Source: Diphasiastrum complanatum
Taxonomy: Eukaryota; Streptophyta; Lycopodiopsida; Lycopodiales; Lycopodiaceae
Assembly: GCA_029204225.1 (NCBI GenBank)
Contig: MU832140.1
Location: 1 to 64,000 of the forward strand
Direction of reading: 5' to 3'
DNA length: 64,000 nucleotides
Under the pieces are notes generated by a model that ran no database searches, was not told the DNA's origin, and saw only the letters and a program-made list of their open reading frames with translations. Both the position numbers and the translations under genes were made by a program. Shown piece after piece: positions 9,671 to 21,317 of this stretch. Numbering within the stretch: the first letter of the stretch is position 1; each line of letters starts with the position of its first letter.

Positions 9671-11922
9671 TCAAGATCCAAGTTTCCACTTGAAACTCCA
9701 ATTACATGTTCTTGATATTTAACTTAAAAGAAATATGCTATTTCATCAAAATGCCCATCATGTGCAGTAATGACTAAAGTCTATAAAGTAATTCATGCTT
9801 GTGCCCCAGTGACTATGGATGCAGCACAATATCACATCCATAAAATTGCCGAATCTCTAACACACATACATGGGAATTTGTACTTTGTCAAAGACATCCA
9901 AATCTTTTTCACTTACCAAGATATATCTATCCTCATTGAGTAAAATACTTACAAATACACAATCAAATCAGTTTTCATCACACTTGCAACCCTTTTAAGC
10001 CCTAGTGTGGGACAATGTTGCCACTGTACTTCCATATGCGTCATACTCCCGTACGCCCATGCAAGTAATTGAAGTCTTTCAAAGTTTGTCGTACCCATAC
10101 ATTGCAGAATATAAGTTTTACAGAATATCACATACAGTACATACATTGTACAAATATACAACATACCATAACTAGCAAAACATAGATGCCATTAACCCAT
10201 GTCCACCTTATTCATAGATCCAAGTTCAGCTGACTATGATGGTAGTTTAGACATGTTTATATGCTTCACAAATGCTATTATAGACAAAGACATTGCCTTG
10301 ATTATCCGATGTGGCCCATTAGATTACTTGAGAAACCTTTGGTCAGGGGTTTGAATCTCGGCAAGCTATCTAAGCCGTTTATCATTTAACGTGAACAGCC
10401 CGTGGGCCAACTTCTCAGTTTTTTTTTGCAACGTGTGCATTCCTGCCATACGCATAAGCACAAGCATACAATTGCACGTATGTACTCGTGTCCATACACA
10501 TACGGATACAACATTGGCATGGTCTACCTCAAGATTTCAAAAGTAATAATGGAGAGGAAAGCCATTCAGAAAATAACGCTGCTCAAGGATTTGGTTCACA
10601 TATATCAACTTATAATCAGTTGCTTGTCATGTACAATTACGTTTTAGGAATCCCAGGCCAAAGGGCAGGGCCAGGAGCTTCCACAGCGTAAAAATCAAGC
10701 AAATGACTAATTTGACCATGGCTACTTTACTTTACTTTGTTCATTATGAGCTGGGATAAAATTTGGTCGATGGTTAGGTCATAATGTCTGGGCTCGTAGT
10801 AGAGGGTTTATATGCTGTATAATTTCCTCAACATATACATGCAACAAACGCAAGGTTTTACATTATGAACAATCTTATGCATGGTTTCAAAAACTATTAT
10901 TGGAAGTTGGACTGGACGATTACGCAGTGCCTGCACCTGAGATGAACAGCTTAAGAATGAGCGGGAGCTACAAAAACGCACAGACCCCCCAGCAATGCCA
11001 GTTCATCATCAAGCTTGTGGTACAAGGCTAAAGATACTAGCCTAAATGCAGAGATTGAAAGCAGATAGAAGAGGCATAATAATCATAATAATAGCTGATA
11101 TAAGTAATGCTTACTTACCTTCCAAGTAGAGTTAAGATTCTTCTCTGCCATCTGCAACAAAACCCCCCGTTGTCTCAGCCACTTATCACTTCCCCACCAG
11201 AACAACACTATGCATACCACTTCACAGACCTTCACAAATCTTGAAGAAGATGCATGAATCATTTTTTTTTTTGGCTTCACCTCTTTCTTCAATCTCTTGT
11301 TTGGCAAATGGATCAGTTTATTTTCGACATTCAGCCACCAAAACACGAATTGATCATGTAAAACCAATCCTTCTTCGATTCTGCAACCAGGAAGGAATGC
11401 CTTCACAGGCAAGCAATGCAGATCTAGACGCCCTCTCCCTCCCTCACCCCTCCTCCTTCCTCTCCTCTCCTCTCTTCTAGACGTTTTATGATGTTGAAGG
11501 AAAGCAAAGGAATGAATGAATGAATGCAACCACCAGTAATGTAGCAGTGGTACTCGGTACTTGTACACATTTGGATGCCAACACGTGTTCAAGATGCCAC
11601 TTGGACTGTTTTCAATGGTTGAGAATCGCACAAGGGGAAATCGGGAGAAATCCAACGGTGTGGGTTTATGATTATGTGGCTCCCTTTATGGGTCGTTCAA
11701 CCACCATCTTGGCATGCCTTCTCCATGTCACTTTGTACACCACCAAATTTTCATTTTTCTATCAAATGCTTATATCATGCAATATAGAGAACTTCCTGTT
11801 TTTATTAATAAAAGATGGGAAAACTCATCAGAGTACAAAGGAATACATGTAAAAAGCGTAAAGGCCATAAGGCGAATTGAGATACTATACAAGTATAACA
11901 AAGCAACAATCTCGCAGAGTAT
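9671..11922. other. Long interval without recognised genes
   Basis: About 2.2 kb of AT-rich DNA in which I find no domain-bearing frame. On the minus strand a short segment at about 11119-11151 is bounded by TTGTTGCAG and a strong donor GGTAAGTAAG and starts with ATGGCAGAG; it could be a small host exon, but nothing in frame continues it. The 3' end (about 11800-11922) is the likely 3' tail of the non-LTR element that follows, with AATAAAA in sense orientation. Confidence 0.35.
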
Positions 11923-13085
11923 CTACATAAAGCCTACTGCTTGGTGTAAGTCGCTAGTTAAGACAGTTGGAAGTTTAGGTAGGGCAAGAAGCTGTGAAGC
12001 AGCTGTTCCTGCAACTACGGCACGTCGAAGTATTGCAAATGTCTGAGTGCGTTGTAAAGTCATCGAAACTCGTTGACGATAATAAGCCGTAATGATAGAT
12101 AAAGGTGAGGCACCACGACCTTGGAGTTTCGCTACAAAACCTGCACAGGATGATAGAAAATCATCGAATTTCTTATGCAGGCACCCATATGTTTCCAAAG
12201 CAAAAGGGATAAAGCCTTCTCCAGGAGTGCGATGTGAATAATCTTGCTCTTTATCTAGAGCTGCATGAGAAGCAGCGGCACCCTGAGTAGTTGAAGCACG
12301 ACGAAGGAGGTCAGGCCGCGAAGGATCAGCAACAACAACATCCCCAAGCGTGCGAATCCCCTGGTGCGAAAGAACAAGATCAACTCGACGCCGAGGCGAC
12401 TGTGAATCAGACACAGGCAAGATGTGGGTCTGCTCCCGAACAACATGAAAGCCGCACTTATGAGCAATAGATGCCAATACGTCACGAATGGAATCATGAG
12501 TCGCAATACGCTCTCCGCCAGAAGGACAACGCATGAGATGAGTGCCAATAGGATCAACATGGTGACCACAGGAACATTTTGTCAAACCTGCCAGCACTTG
12601 ATGAGGGAGACCCAACCTAACCCGAAGAGCGGTGAAAAACAACTCTGAAGAAAGGCGCAAGTATGAAGGGCGTGCAACAAGCCAAGCACCAGCACCCGGG
12701 CCTGCACAAGACAAAAGGCGAGCCCGAGTCTCATCGGAAGGTGAATCAATAAGAAGCTGAGTGAAAACATGAGAGTGGAAGCGCTCCAAAAGATACTTCT
12801 GAAAATGAACACGCTGATGGCTAAGCAAAGACTCAAAGGCTCGCACAGGTGGAGGAATGAGATCCTTGGCCGCACGAAGATGTTGTTGGAAAGGAAGAAT
12901 GCATGTTTCCCATGAGCTATTGAATCGAGAAGAATGGGCTTGTTGTCCTGCTGAAACCGAGAGATAAGTGTAGAGGCAACAAGGGCCCAACTTCCCATAA
13001 AAGCAGTTGGAGCAATAGAAGTTGTGCAAGAAAGACCAACACCTGCAGACGAAGCGGGAAGAGAGACTTGTCGCTTAACGAACTG
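11923..13085 (-). pseudogene. Non-LTR retrotransposon C-terminus with restriction-like endonuclease
   Basis: Reading from 13085 downward, the first residues (RQVSLPASSAGVGLS, AFMGSWALVAS) look like the RT thumb of a non-LTR element, followed by a frameshift near 12950. The main frame then gives ~350 residues ending at a stop at 11923. It holds RVRLGLPHQV, a Cys/His cluster (CSCGHHVDPIGTHLMRC), HDSIRDVLASIAHKCG, then RRRVDLVLSHQG...LGDVVVADPSRP, which resembles the PD-(D/E)XK-type endonuclease of R2-like elements. In that family the endonuclease nicks the target to prime reverse transcription. A conserved-looking tail follows (AYYRQRVSMTLQRTQTFAILRRA). The RT core is missing; at 13086 the sequence switches to Ty3 gag on the other strand, as expected for a 5'-truncated or broken copy. 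Confidence 0.7.
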
Positions 13086-13086
13086 A

Positions 13087-14240
13087 GTTTATGGAAGACC
13101 CTTTACTACTTTTAAGTAAAATTAAAATGAGAAAGTGGGAAATGGTTCGAGATTACATTGAACGGGTAAAACGCCTCAGATCTGAGTGCGAACCTGAGCT
13201 GATTAACAAAAATGCCATGATTATGTGATTTTTGTCAAGTTTATCTAAAAGGATCAGACATGAGCTGAAACGCCATAATGAGTACACACTTTTGCAAAAT
13301 GCTATGGATGATGCAATTCGGGAGGAGGATGAAGATTTAGACGATGAGCCGAATATCAGTATGTTGCCTTATACAGCAGGGTAGACCACTATGACATCCA
13401 CCACTATTGCATCAACAAATGTCAATGCTACTACAGAAATGATGCTCAATGAGTTCGAGAAACTCGAAAAGAACCAGCAGAAACAGATGAAAAAGTTACA
13501 GTCGCAATTTGATGAGAAGATCAAAGCATTAAAAGATTTCCGTGGACAAGCGAACAAGGAACTTGAGAAGTTTGCAAAGACTTTTTCTACCAGGGAAAAT
13601 GTCTGATGTTCTATTTGTACAGGAAAACACACAGTGAATGAGTATCCTCAATTGAAAAAATGAATGGAAATCAGTATATGCCATTTGTGTTATTCGCCTT
13701 ATCATGAGGCTGCTTTTTGCAACTTCAATCCTCGGATAATTCAGCAACGGTATGCCCAGATGGGATATCGAGAACCACATTATGGAGGAAATCTAACAGC
13801 TAGACCTCGTCAATCTGCTCTTGGATATTCGGAACGGTTAGCCTTACCTGCCCCACCAAAGCACCCCACTCCTCCTGCCAATTTGATGGAACCAAAACCT
13901 TACATAAGTGCTAAGCAATGGAACTATGGTAATGATATCGATCAAGAAGGTGGATCTTCTGAACAATATGCTATGTTGATGCGCAACAACCAAGCATCTA
14001 GAAACTGGACCAAAGCACCACTTGGATGCTTTGCATGTGGAGAAAATCACAGAGTTGTAGAATGTCCAAATAAAAAAAAATTTGTACCATTTTGTCGTGA
14101 CTGTGGTTATGGGCATTGCTATAAGGAATGTCCAATAAAACCGAAGCCACCACCGGCTACAGCTCCTGTAAATTTGATAGCAATCAAGCAAAGACTAGTA
14201 GCTCAGAATAAACCAAGTGTACCATTGATTGGCAATGGTA
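13087..14240 (+). pseudogene. Gag of the four-knuckle Ty3 family, deleted copy
   Basis: From MEDPLLLLSK at 13088 this matches, almost residue for residue, the gag on the minus strand at 48.8-50.1 kb (DYIERVKRLRSECE, LLQNAMDDAIREEDED). At least four in-frame stops interrupt it (about 13226, 13382, 13604, 13661). Four Cys/His clusters are legible: CSICTGKHTVNEY (last Cys changed to Tyr), CHLCYSPYHEAAFC, CFACGENHRVVEC and CRDCGYGHCYKEC. The gag N-terminus is lost at the 13086 junction with the non-LTR fragment. At about 14240 the frame jumps into RNase H, so the protease and RT have been deleted from this spot. Confidence 0.85.
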
Positions 14241-14610
14241 TATGCGGTTCAGAAGTTTCGCTATTATCTTCTAGGAAAAGTCTTTGCGTTCTTCACTGAT
14301 CATCAAGCACTGTTGTATCTCATCAACAAGACCTGCACCATCGGCTGTATTACTAGATGGATCATATTATTGAGAGAATTTGAGTTTAGGATCGTGGTTC
14401 GTAAGGGAGTTCAGCATTTTTTAGCAGACCATCTATCCTGAATCCCTAACCTTCCTATCCCTGATCAAGGCGTCAACGATGATTTACCAGATGCAATCCT
14501 TTTCCAAGTTGACTCTATACCTGTATGGGCTAAGGAAATTATCGAATATTTAACTTCAGGGCAGATGGATCCTTCCTTCTCTAGAAACAAGCCAAGAAAC
14601 ATTATAATAC
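14241..14610 (+). pseudogene. Ty3 RNase H fragment
   Basis: The sequence resumes in the RNase H region with MVYAVQKFRYYLLGKVFAF, FTDHQALLYLINK (the catalytic TDH motif), ITRWIILLREFEFRIVVRKG and QHFLADHLS. This is followed by a stop and a linker (DDLPDAILFQVDSIPVWAKEI) also seen in the relatives at 33.4 and 46.4 kb. It belongs to the same deleted element as the preceding gag, but its order relative to the RT piece downstream is scrambled. Confidence 0.8.
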
Positions 14611-14614
14611 GGTC

Positions 14615-15535
14615 ATGAAATGGGAAAATCCTCCTCAAAAGATTGATTCAAAGAATGTGCCACCCTTACTGGATAAAGGCAAAGGAAAATTCAAGGATGA
14701 TTCTACAAGTCAGAGTTCTAGCAAGACATCATCGTCTAGGAAGACTTCACCTTCGAAGAAGAGTTTATTTTCTCAGAAGTCATCACCTCCACAATCAATT
14801 CCTGCTAAGAAGGCTAAGCGAAGATCCAAGACAAGTCCTTTCGACAAAGAACAAGCAGATGTAGTCTAGCATGATATTTCTGAATATTTTAAATGCTATA
14901 CACTGGATGATGTGGTTATCATGTTACCCAAAGCACATCGTGAACCCGAAGAACAGGTGTTAGAATCGAAAGATGTTATCGATGGCCCCCAGCTAGGACA
15001 CATCCTATGAATCTTACTGAACCATGAGAACCAGAAAAGATTGTACAAGTTGGATCACAACTTAATCCTGAATACTTTCAAGTGCTCTGAACGTTACTTA
15101 TTAAGTATCAAGATTGCTTTGCATGGACTTATCAAGATCTCAAGGGTATTCTGACGTCAGTTATTGAACACACCATACCTTTAATACCTGATGTAGTTCC
15201 AAAGGTTACAAAGTTCTATCGCTGTAATCCTTATGTTGCAGATCTGATAAAAAAAGAGCTTCAGAGACTGCTTGACGTCGATTTCATTTATGAGATCGAG
15301 CATATAGAATGGGTTTCATCGATTGTCATTGTTTCTAAGAAGAATGGGAAATTGAGAATTTGCGTGAATCTCAAGTCCTTGAACAAAGTGACGCGGAAGG
15401 ATCACTTTTCGTTACCTTTTACTGAAAGCATTTTGGACCGCCTTGCTGGAGCATAAGCTTATAGTTTTCTGGATGGATTTAGTGGTTACAACCAGGTCAA
15501 GATTGCACCTGTAGATTGCCACAAAACAGCTGAGA
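14615..15535 (+). pseudogene. Ty3 pol linker and reverse transcriptase start, scrambled order
   Basis: A Lys/Ser-rich linker (SSSKTSSSRKTSPSKKSLF) leads into YTLDDVVIMLPKAHREPEE, matching the pre-RT linker FTLDDVVIQLPHPHREP of the element near 31.9 kb. The RT fingers and palm start follow (IEWVSSIVIVSKKNGKLRICVNLK, RKDHFSLPF, FLDGFSGYNQVKIAP), with several stops. The sequence ends at about 15535, before the catalytic YxDD. RNase H lies upstream instead of downstream, so this is a rearranged copy. Confidence 0.8.
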
Positions 15536-15540
15536 GAGAA

Positions 15541-16080
15541 AAAGTGCGTTACCAGCTTGGGCATAACACTTGGTATGAGGGGAGGTGGTGAATCCCACCA
15601 AAATTATAGGGGGATGTAGGTTGTGACTCAGGGCGAGCTCCAACCAAGCCTCAGCTCCCCTTGCTGGAATGTTGTCCTAGTGCCCACCTTGGCATGCCAA
15701 CACCTCGGAGACTAGGGTCGGTCACACACTTGGAATGGCCTTCTCAGATTTATTAATAAAGTGGGATTTTTCTCAAACTGACTCTGATTACCTTCTGGGT
15801 TTCAATGTTTGGTAAAAGCAAATCTTTTTGATCTGGCACATAGTTGAGGGTCGTATCCCCTAGTGATATGCGGTCGGGACCATTTGGTCCGGAACGCCAG
15901 CGGTATGCTATCGGGACCATTCGGTCCAGGAACTGGTTGTCTTCATATCTGTCCCGGCTTGTGGTTCTAAGTGTTCCTTGCATGAACGTGAATGGGTTAA
16001 GCTCTTGGGGATTGGGCTCTAACCTGTCGGCTGAGTTGGATGGCTTGCTTGGGTGCCAGGTTGGGATTACATGAAGGTGA
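15541..16080 (+). mobile_element. LTR of the chromovirus-type family, partial
   Basis: From GTGCGTTACCAGCTTGGG onward the sequence matches, in opposite orientation, the LTR that ends at 55236 (ACTTGGTATGAGGG, GGTGGTGAATCCCACC, TTGCTGGAATGTTGTCCT, GGCATGCCA). Its TTTATTAATAAAG and GGTTTCAATG region resembles the 54.4-kb part of that LTR. Two near-palindromes CGGGACCATTYGGTCC lie about 37 bp apart near 15876 and 15913. The end is not defined and no primer site was found. Confidence 0.55.
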
Positions 16081-18328
16081 TGCCTTTATTTGGAGATCAA
16101 CCCATTTGGAAGACTTATAGCTTACTGTGTCTTTGGATTTTGAATTAGTATTCCTGCGTAGAGGTAAGCAATTGAAGAATTGTTACATCTCTGAGTATTT
16201 ATTCTAGTATTGCAATTCATTATTTCATATTGCATAGCTAACAAATGTCTACTATGAACTTTTAGAAATAATAATCTCATGACACAATACTCATGCCAAC
16301 ATACGAGAAATAACAACAATATTAGATTGATTAAAGTTGATGTTAGATTTGGATTTAGTTTAAATGCACTATACACTTAACAAAGTTGCATCACTATGTC
16401 TAAGAGAGCTAGTTTATTTGATACTTTTTCGTCAACATTGGCATTTCGAGAGATTGCTCAACACAAGATTTGATGATCAATAAAGTATGTCACTTGACTC
16501 GTATTGTCAACTTGGTTATGTAGTGTAGAAGATGAGAGTTTTCATTCCCCTTTTCCAAAAACGTAGAACATATTCTTCCTTGCTCCTTAATATACAACCA
16601 AAACTATGTACTTCTCAATTGAGTAAATAGGTGGACAAATTATTATCATCCCTCTTGCTCGTCAAATATCCAAACAATTATTTATAACGTTGGGAGCAAT
16701 GATTATTGCAATGTTTGCATATCATGTACTTATTATTGTTTATGGCCCCCAAATTATTAACATCATGTTGCATCATAAGTGAAATTATTGAGATTATTTG
16801 AGGTGCTAGAGACAAAGCTTTTGAAGGAGGTGGAGGAGGAGAGTAGCTTTCAAAGGAGTTGAGCCCTAAATGCACAAAACAGGTCGAGAGATAAATGACA
16901 CAACTACTTTAGAAGATATCCCATGAATAAGAAATAACATTGGGGGTATGTAAAGGGCATTGATTGTATTTACAAGTAACTTTCTTTGGAGCTTGTGCAT
17001 TGGGTGGAGAGTCTCCCACATGTGTCTTGGTAAGAGAGACCAAATGTACTAGCACTTTAGTTTTTGCCTTGTGCATTTGTTAGAGCTTGGTGTTGTGACG
17101 TTTCTTTAAGATGTATACATTCTCCTTCAAGTTGTGTTATACTTTTATACTTGCTAGTAATCTATATCTTTCTTTGGATCTCCATGCAAAAAGCCATAAG
17201 AGCCCTGAACACACATTGTGAAAGGCCTCTCAAGACAATCTTAAAAGTTTCTTTCATTTATAAAACAATTCTATATAGCCACACCACATTCTTCTCTAAT
17301 TCTTTTACATGGCATTTGCCCAACATACCATGAGCACATCATATTAACCTGATAATGGGACACTGCAGTAACGACTAATCTTCAAAAAACAACATAAAAG
17401 AAATCAATCTAATTGTTAATACAAGTAAAACCTGACTTAGGATTCATGGGTCATGCACACCAAATCAGACATACCCACAACCATTCCAAAGGTCAGAACT
17501 GCTGCTTTTCATGTAGGTGAATACATAAAACGTAAAGCGTTTTGTTGCATGGGAAATCTTCTTTTCCTTAATAATTTTGAGCATAACCATTATGCAAGCC
17601 ATGAAAGTAAAAAAGACAACTTCCGACTTCCAGAAATGATGAAGCTCTGGTTAAAGCCTTTATATGTTTACATCAAGTTTCTTCTTTGCCTCATAAGAGA
17701 CATTGCAAAAGTTTCATTTCAGTAGAATGAATTCAGGTGCCTTGAAGCAGTCAAATTACAGATACATAGCTTTAATTCAAGGAAGGAAGAAGACCCAATA
17801 TGCACATAATCAGCAGGGACAATTTTTGGCAAATCCAAGACATCATCCAATATGAAACCTTGAAGCTAAAAAACACATGTCAAGGATTTCTCTCAGAATT
17901 AATGGTACATTGAACAAAAATCAAATGGATAGACCATTCACTTATTGGATGCAAAATCAGAAGAGCACTTATGTTGAAGCTGACATGGTCATCCATGACT
18001 TGCTTGACCAAGATGTGCTCAACACTTTTGCTCTTGATACAGATTAGGAAATGTAGCTTTCCTATCTCCAGAATTCCCAACTTGTAGTGAACAAGCATGC
18101 CACAACATACGGTGCCTTTTGAAGTTTACAGTTCATATCCAAAGGTTGGGGAAAACAACCATCAACTTCAAAATTGGGGAGGACCCAGCATAACTAAACC
18201 CATAGTGAGCCAGCAATAAATCCACTTAACAGTCTAGACATGTCACATGACATTTGGTGCTCGGATCCCACTCAAAAAGTGTAATTTGCTTGGCTGCTGT
18301 CTGAAACTTTGTATGAAGTTTCAGCACA
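16081..18328. other. Long interval without recognised genes
   Basis: AT-rich DNA between an LTR fragment and the CCDC174 gene. I see no frame with a known domain on either strand. The part next to the gene (17.7-18.3 kb, minus strand) is where the missing C-terminal exons of CCDC174 would be expected. I could not find them there. Confidence 0.4.
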
Positions 18329-18500
18329 CTATACTAAATGAGCTTGTTTCTCCTTTTCAGCTGCAGACTTTAACTTTTCAATTTGCTTCTTCAAAAAAGC
18401 TTGACGTAATTTTTCTTTGCTTTTCTCTGCAATCATCTGCCGCCGTTGCTTCAGAAGCAAAGCCTTCTCTCTCGCCTCTTTTGTTTCTTGATTGACTTCC
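18329..18500 (-). CDS. CCDC174 homologue, exon 3 (last exon seen)
   Basis: On the minus strand a TTTAATGCAG acceptor at 18501-18502 precedes a 172-base frame that completes the split Arg codon of exon 2 in the right phase. It reads EVNQETKEAREKALLLKQ, then RRQMIAEKSKEKLRQAFLKK, and stops with TAG at 18329. This resembles the Arg/Lys-rich helical segment near the middle-to-C-terminal part of CCDC174 proteins. Family members continue for well over 100 residues beyond this point, so either the stop truncates the gene or a weak donor (TTTAGTATAG) just before it is used to reach exons I cannot identify. Confidence 0.6.
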
Positions 18501-19088
18501 CTGCATTAAACTTAAGTTGATAATTTGCTTCAAACAAGAAATAACTTTCCAATAGGGTGGATACAGCTTGTTAAAAATCTGACACCGGTATTTTTGAAAG
18601 GAAAAATGGATAAGTTTTTGATAGTTTAGTTTGTTAGCTAAGCTGGTTTCACTTGAGGCATAAAACTGATCATCTCACATGATTTACTTTCACATGGACA
18701 TACTGACAATCAATGACTAAGCACATAAATTTTAGAAAATTACAGCAATGACAACTTTTCTAGAACTTCCTCTTTTGCTTCAAAATCTATACATCTGCAT
18801 TTTGAACAACGATACAAATACATCGATTAAAAAACATGATTTAGGACTGATTATTGTTGGTTGGTTCAGACACTAGCTGGAGGTAGTCTTTACAACGAGC
18901 TACTATATATAAAGTACATGTAAATCACACACGGTTTGAGAGTAGCAAGTTTGGCCTACATGAGCCACGGCCTACATATGCTGGTTTGCTCACAAAAAGT
19001 TGAACATTGGGCCTAGTGAGAGTACCCACCTATCAACATGAGCCATTTGTTGGTATGTTGTGGTTCAATAGGGCTGTACAATTTTATT

Positions 19089-19091
<3 letters not shown>

Positions 19092-19141
<50 letters not shown>
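19092..19141. repeat. (GA)n microsatellite inside the CCDC174 intron
   Basis: About 25 GA dinucleotides without interruption, lying in the 976-base intron between exons 2 and 3 of the CCDC174 homologue. Confidence 0.95.
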
Positions 19142-19142
<1 letters not shown>

Positions 19143-19476
19143 GTTCAATATGGTTTTCTATTGCCATTGGTTCACTTGACCGCCCAAAACTGAACCGGAC
19201 TGTTCCTAAAACTCCTGGCAAGCTGGGTAAGTTTACCCCTCTTAAAATACCCCTTTAATCTGATACCCATATTGCCCACAAAAAGAAAAATCAATATTTT
19301 TTTGCGTCTTGGGAATACCTAATGAGAAATTTCGGAATGTGATCCGGATAGTATTTTCACGGGCTGCGTCTATGGACCATACATTTAAACTACATTCTGT
19401 CAAGGACAAGGCATTTTATCTTATGTTGCAGGACATCATCTAAACATTCATCATAGTAACAACAACCATATCTTAC

Positions 19477-19791
19477 CTAATCAACTCCTTATAACTTTGA
19501 TTGGATCCTAAACCTTCCCTGCTCCTTTGCATGCCGAAGTCACTTGCTTGTGCTTCATTGCTTGTAGTAGAAGGATGTTCGTCGGTTTCTGAGGATAATT
19601 TGCTTGGTCTTTCCCGGTCAGGACTTTCATCTGCAACCAAACCCTTGCGTAAAAAATCCACACTATATTTTTCACTTTCTTCCTCGTCCGGAAGCTCGCC
19701 ACGCACGAGCTTGTCATAGAGTTCTGACTTCTTTTCAAGAGCCGCGTAACTGGCTGAGCCATCATTCACAGCCTTCAATTGCAGCTTGTCT
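19477..19791 (-). CDS. CCDC174 homologue, exon 2
   Basis: The exon is bounded by TCATCATAG|A at 19791 and AG|GTAAGA at 19477, both consensus splice sites, and both introns interrupt an Arg codon in the same phase. It encodes DKLQLKAVNDGSASYAALE, then KKSELYDKLVRGELPDEEES and YSVDFLRKGL. These match the CCDC174 block that in animals reads as an alanine- and lysine-rich helix followed by a YxKM/L-x-G-E-x-x-DE stretch and a VDF motif. Acidic, serine-rich sequence follows (RPSKLSSETDEHPSTTSN). The human protein is a nuclear factor reported to associate with exon-junction-complex components; the same role in plants is inference. Confidence 0.8.
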
Positions 19792-19884
19792 CTATGATGA
19801 AGCAACAGTACAAAATTATTTAAGACGAGAGGAATGGCAATAGGGCAGCAATAAAAGAAAGAAAGTGTGGTATAGAGTTACTAC

Positions 19885-20186
19885 CTGTGAGCACGGTCGT
19901 CCACACCCGTATTTTTCTTGGCAAAAATATCAGTCTTCTTTCTTGCCCGGTGCTTCTCAACTTCCGGATCACCCTGCTTCAAACGCTTCACATCTTCCTG
20001 CGTGCGATACAATTCAGCCCTAAGCTCCACAATGGACGACGCTCCCACACCGACGATTGCCTTCTGCTTCTTGGGCATAAGCGACGATTCTGTGAGCCAT
20101 CCAAGCGACTCTACTCGCCGATCTTTGCCGCCCATAACTTCATCTATTTCCTTTTTCAAATCCATTCCTTTCTCTGCTTCTTCCAT
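19885..20186 (-). CDS. CCDC174 homologue, exon 1 with start codon
   Basis: ATG at 20186 starts MEEAEKGMDLKKEIDEVMGG; a longer in-frame reading begins only with non-ATG codons. The exon continues with ASSIVELRAELYRTQEDVKRL, ARKKTDIFAKKNTGVDDRAHR and ends at a GCTCACAG|GTAGTA donor at 19885. The pattern SSxVELRAELxRxQEx(n)K..IxxKxNxGVxxRA is the signature of the CCDC174 N-terminus. With exons 2 and 3 the gene would code for 262 residues, against about 470 in the human protein. It is the only convincing host gene in the window, and it lies in the stretch least occupied by transposon coding. Confidence 0.82.
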
Positions 20187-20195
20187 GAAACCCAA

Positions 20196-21317
20196 TCCAC
20201 CTCTTCCGATCCTCGTATAGAGAATAAGGAGCCTCAGTCAAACCAATCCCTTCTTTGCCCGCATATGCATCTTTCTTTCTTACTCTTTTCCCGCATAATC
20301 ATGACTGATTGATCGATTATTATCCATGCCTTCGGCCAAAGCCACTGCTAAAATAACAGAAACTCACCAGCTTTGAGAACCAAGCCACAATAACAACAGA
20401 TTCATAGCTACTTGATGATCAAGCTAGTCTTTTATGTGAAGATTGCTATCGATCAGCATTCAGAGACATCGATGCTGCTCTGATGCAAATACACAGGCGT
20501 AGATTGCCTAATCATTCTAGGCTCTTCGTGTAGATTGCCCGCGATAGTTTCTTTTATCTTATCAGCCACTTTAGCCCTTCGTTTCCCCTTTGTCCTCCTC
20601 AGAAAAGAACTCCAACACCACACAATAACTCAAATGGCCAAACTTTTTTTTTTTGGAGGCGGGGGGGGGGGGGGGGGGGGGTTTCGCTTACGAAAGGTGT
20701 TCACCCTCACGTGGAATGCCCGAGAAGGGCATCCTTCTTTGGTGTGAAATCTGTTTAAATTTTTTTAAATTGTAAATTGTTTTTATATGCACCTTTTGGG
20801 TGGAAGGTGAGTGTAAAAAAAGCTAAATTTTTGTTCGTACAACTTTTGGCCTTCGGAGGGCGATCTGCCTAGGAAAGGTGCCCACCCTCAGGTGGAACGC
20901 CCGAGAAGGGCATCATTCTTCAGCGTGAAATCCGTTTGCATTTTTTTTTGTAAATTGTTTTTATATGCACAAATTCTCTTTTGTGAGGCTCCACCATTTT
21001 CTTCATTAAAGTGTCAAAACTGATTTTACGGTCCTGAATAACTCTCCCGCCAGACATTCCAACTTTGTTATACCTTGCATTGCAACAAAAGTGCAACGTC
21101 CTCTTCTGAACTGCTATTGATAAGTTGTCTCTTGTTGACGTACGTCGTATCGAAATCATGAGAGTTTGATAGTTCGGACTGTCGAAGCCTTACCCTTGCC
21201 TTTTGAGGTTTTAAAACTGATGCTCGACAAAGATAACATCTCTACTGAAGAATATCTTTCATTCAACGAGATCATACAGCTTATAAGTCTTGTATGAAGA
21301 AGCATAACCAATGAAAC
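20196..21317. repeat. Gene-free interval with a ~180-bp duplication and a poly-G run
   Basis: This is upstream of CCDC174 and probably holds its promoter, though no clear TATA box was found. A 21-base G run lies at 20661-20681. A segment beginning GAAAGGTGTTCACCCTCACG at about 20692 recurs near 20873 (GAAAGGTGCCCACCCTCAGG, CGCCCGAGAAGGGCAT, GTAAATTGTTTTTATATGCAC), giving two diverged copies about 180 bp apart. Confidence 0.6.

Noticed and set aside
10340-10400. tRNA- or SINE-like B box (GGGGTTTGAATCTCGG)
   Set aside because: A cloverleaf cannot be drawn, the A box is not convincing and no poly-A or target duplication follows.
11119-11151. Possible small host exon on the minus strand (acceptor TTGTTGCAG, ATGGCAGAG, donor GGTAAGTAAG)
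   Set aside because: Splice sites look good, but the only plausible continuation (about 10975-11030, LYHKLDDELALLGG) is out of phase and ends in a stop. It is too weak to annotate as a gene.
17880-18098. Open minus frame downstream of CCDC174, considered as its missing C-terminal exon or as copia
   Set aside because: The sequence matches neither the Trp-rich C-terminal motif of CCDC174 nor a copia domain; alternative frames carry stops.
20661-20681. 21-base poly-G run as a G-quadruplex regulator of CCDC174
   Set aside because: A single homopolymer of this length may be an assembly or sequencing artefact, and it lies about 475 bases upstream of the start without other promoter marks.
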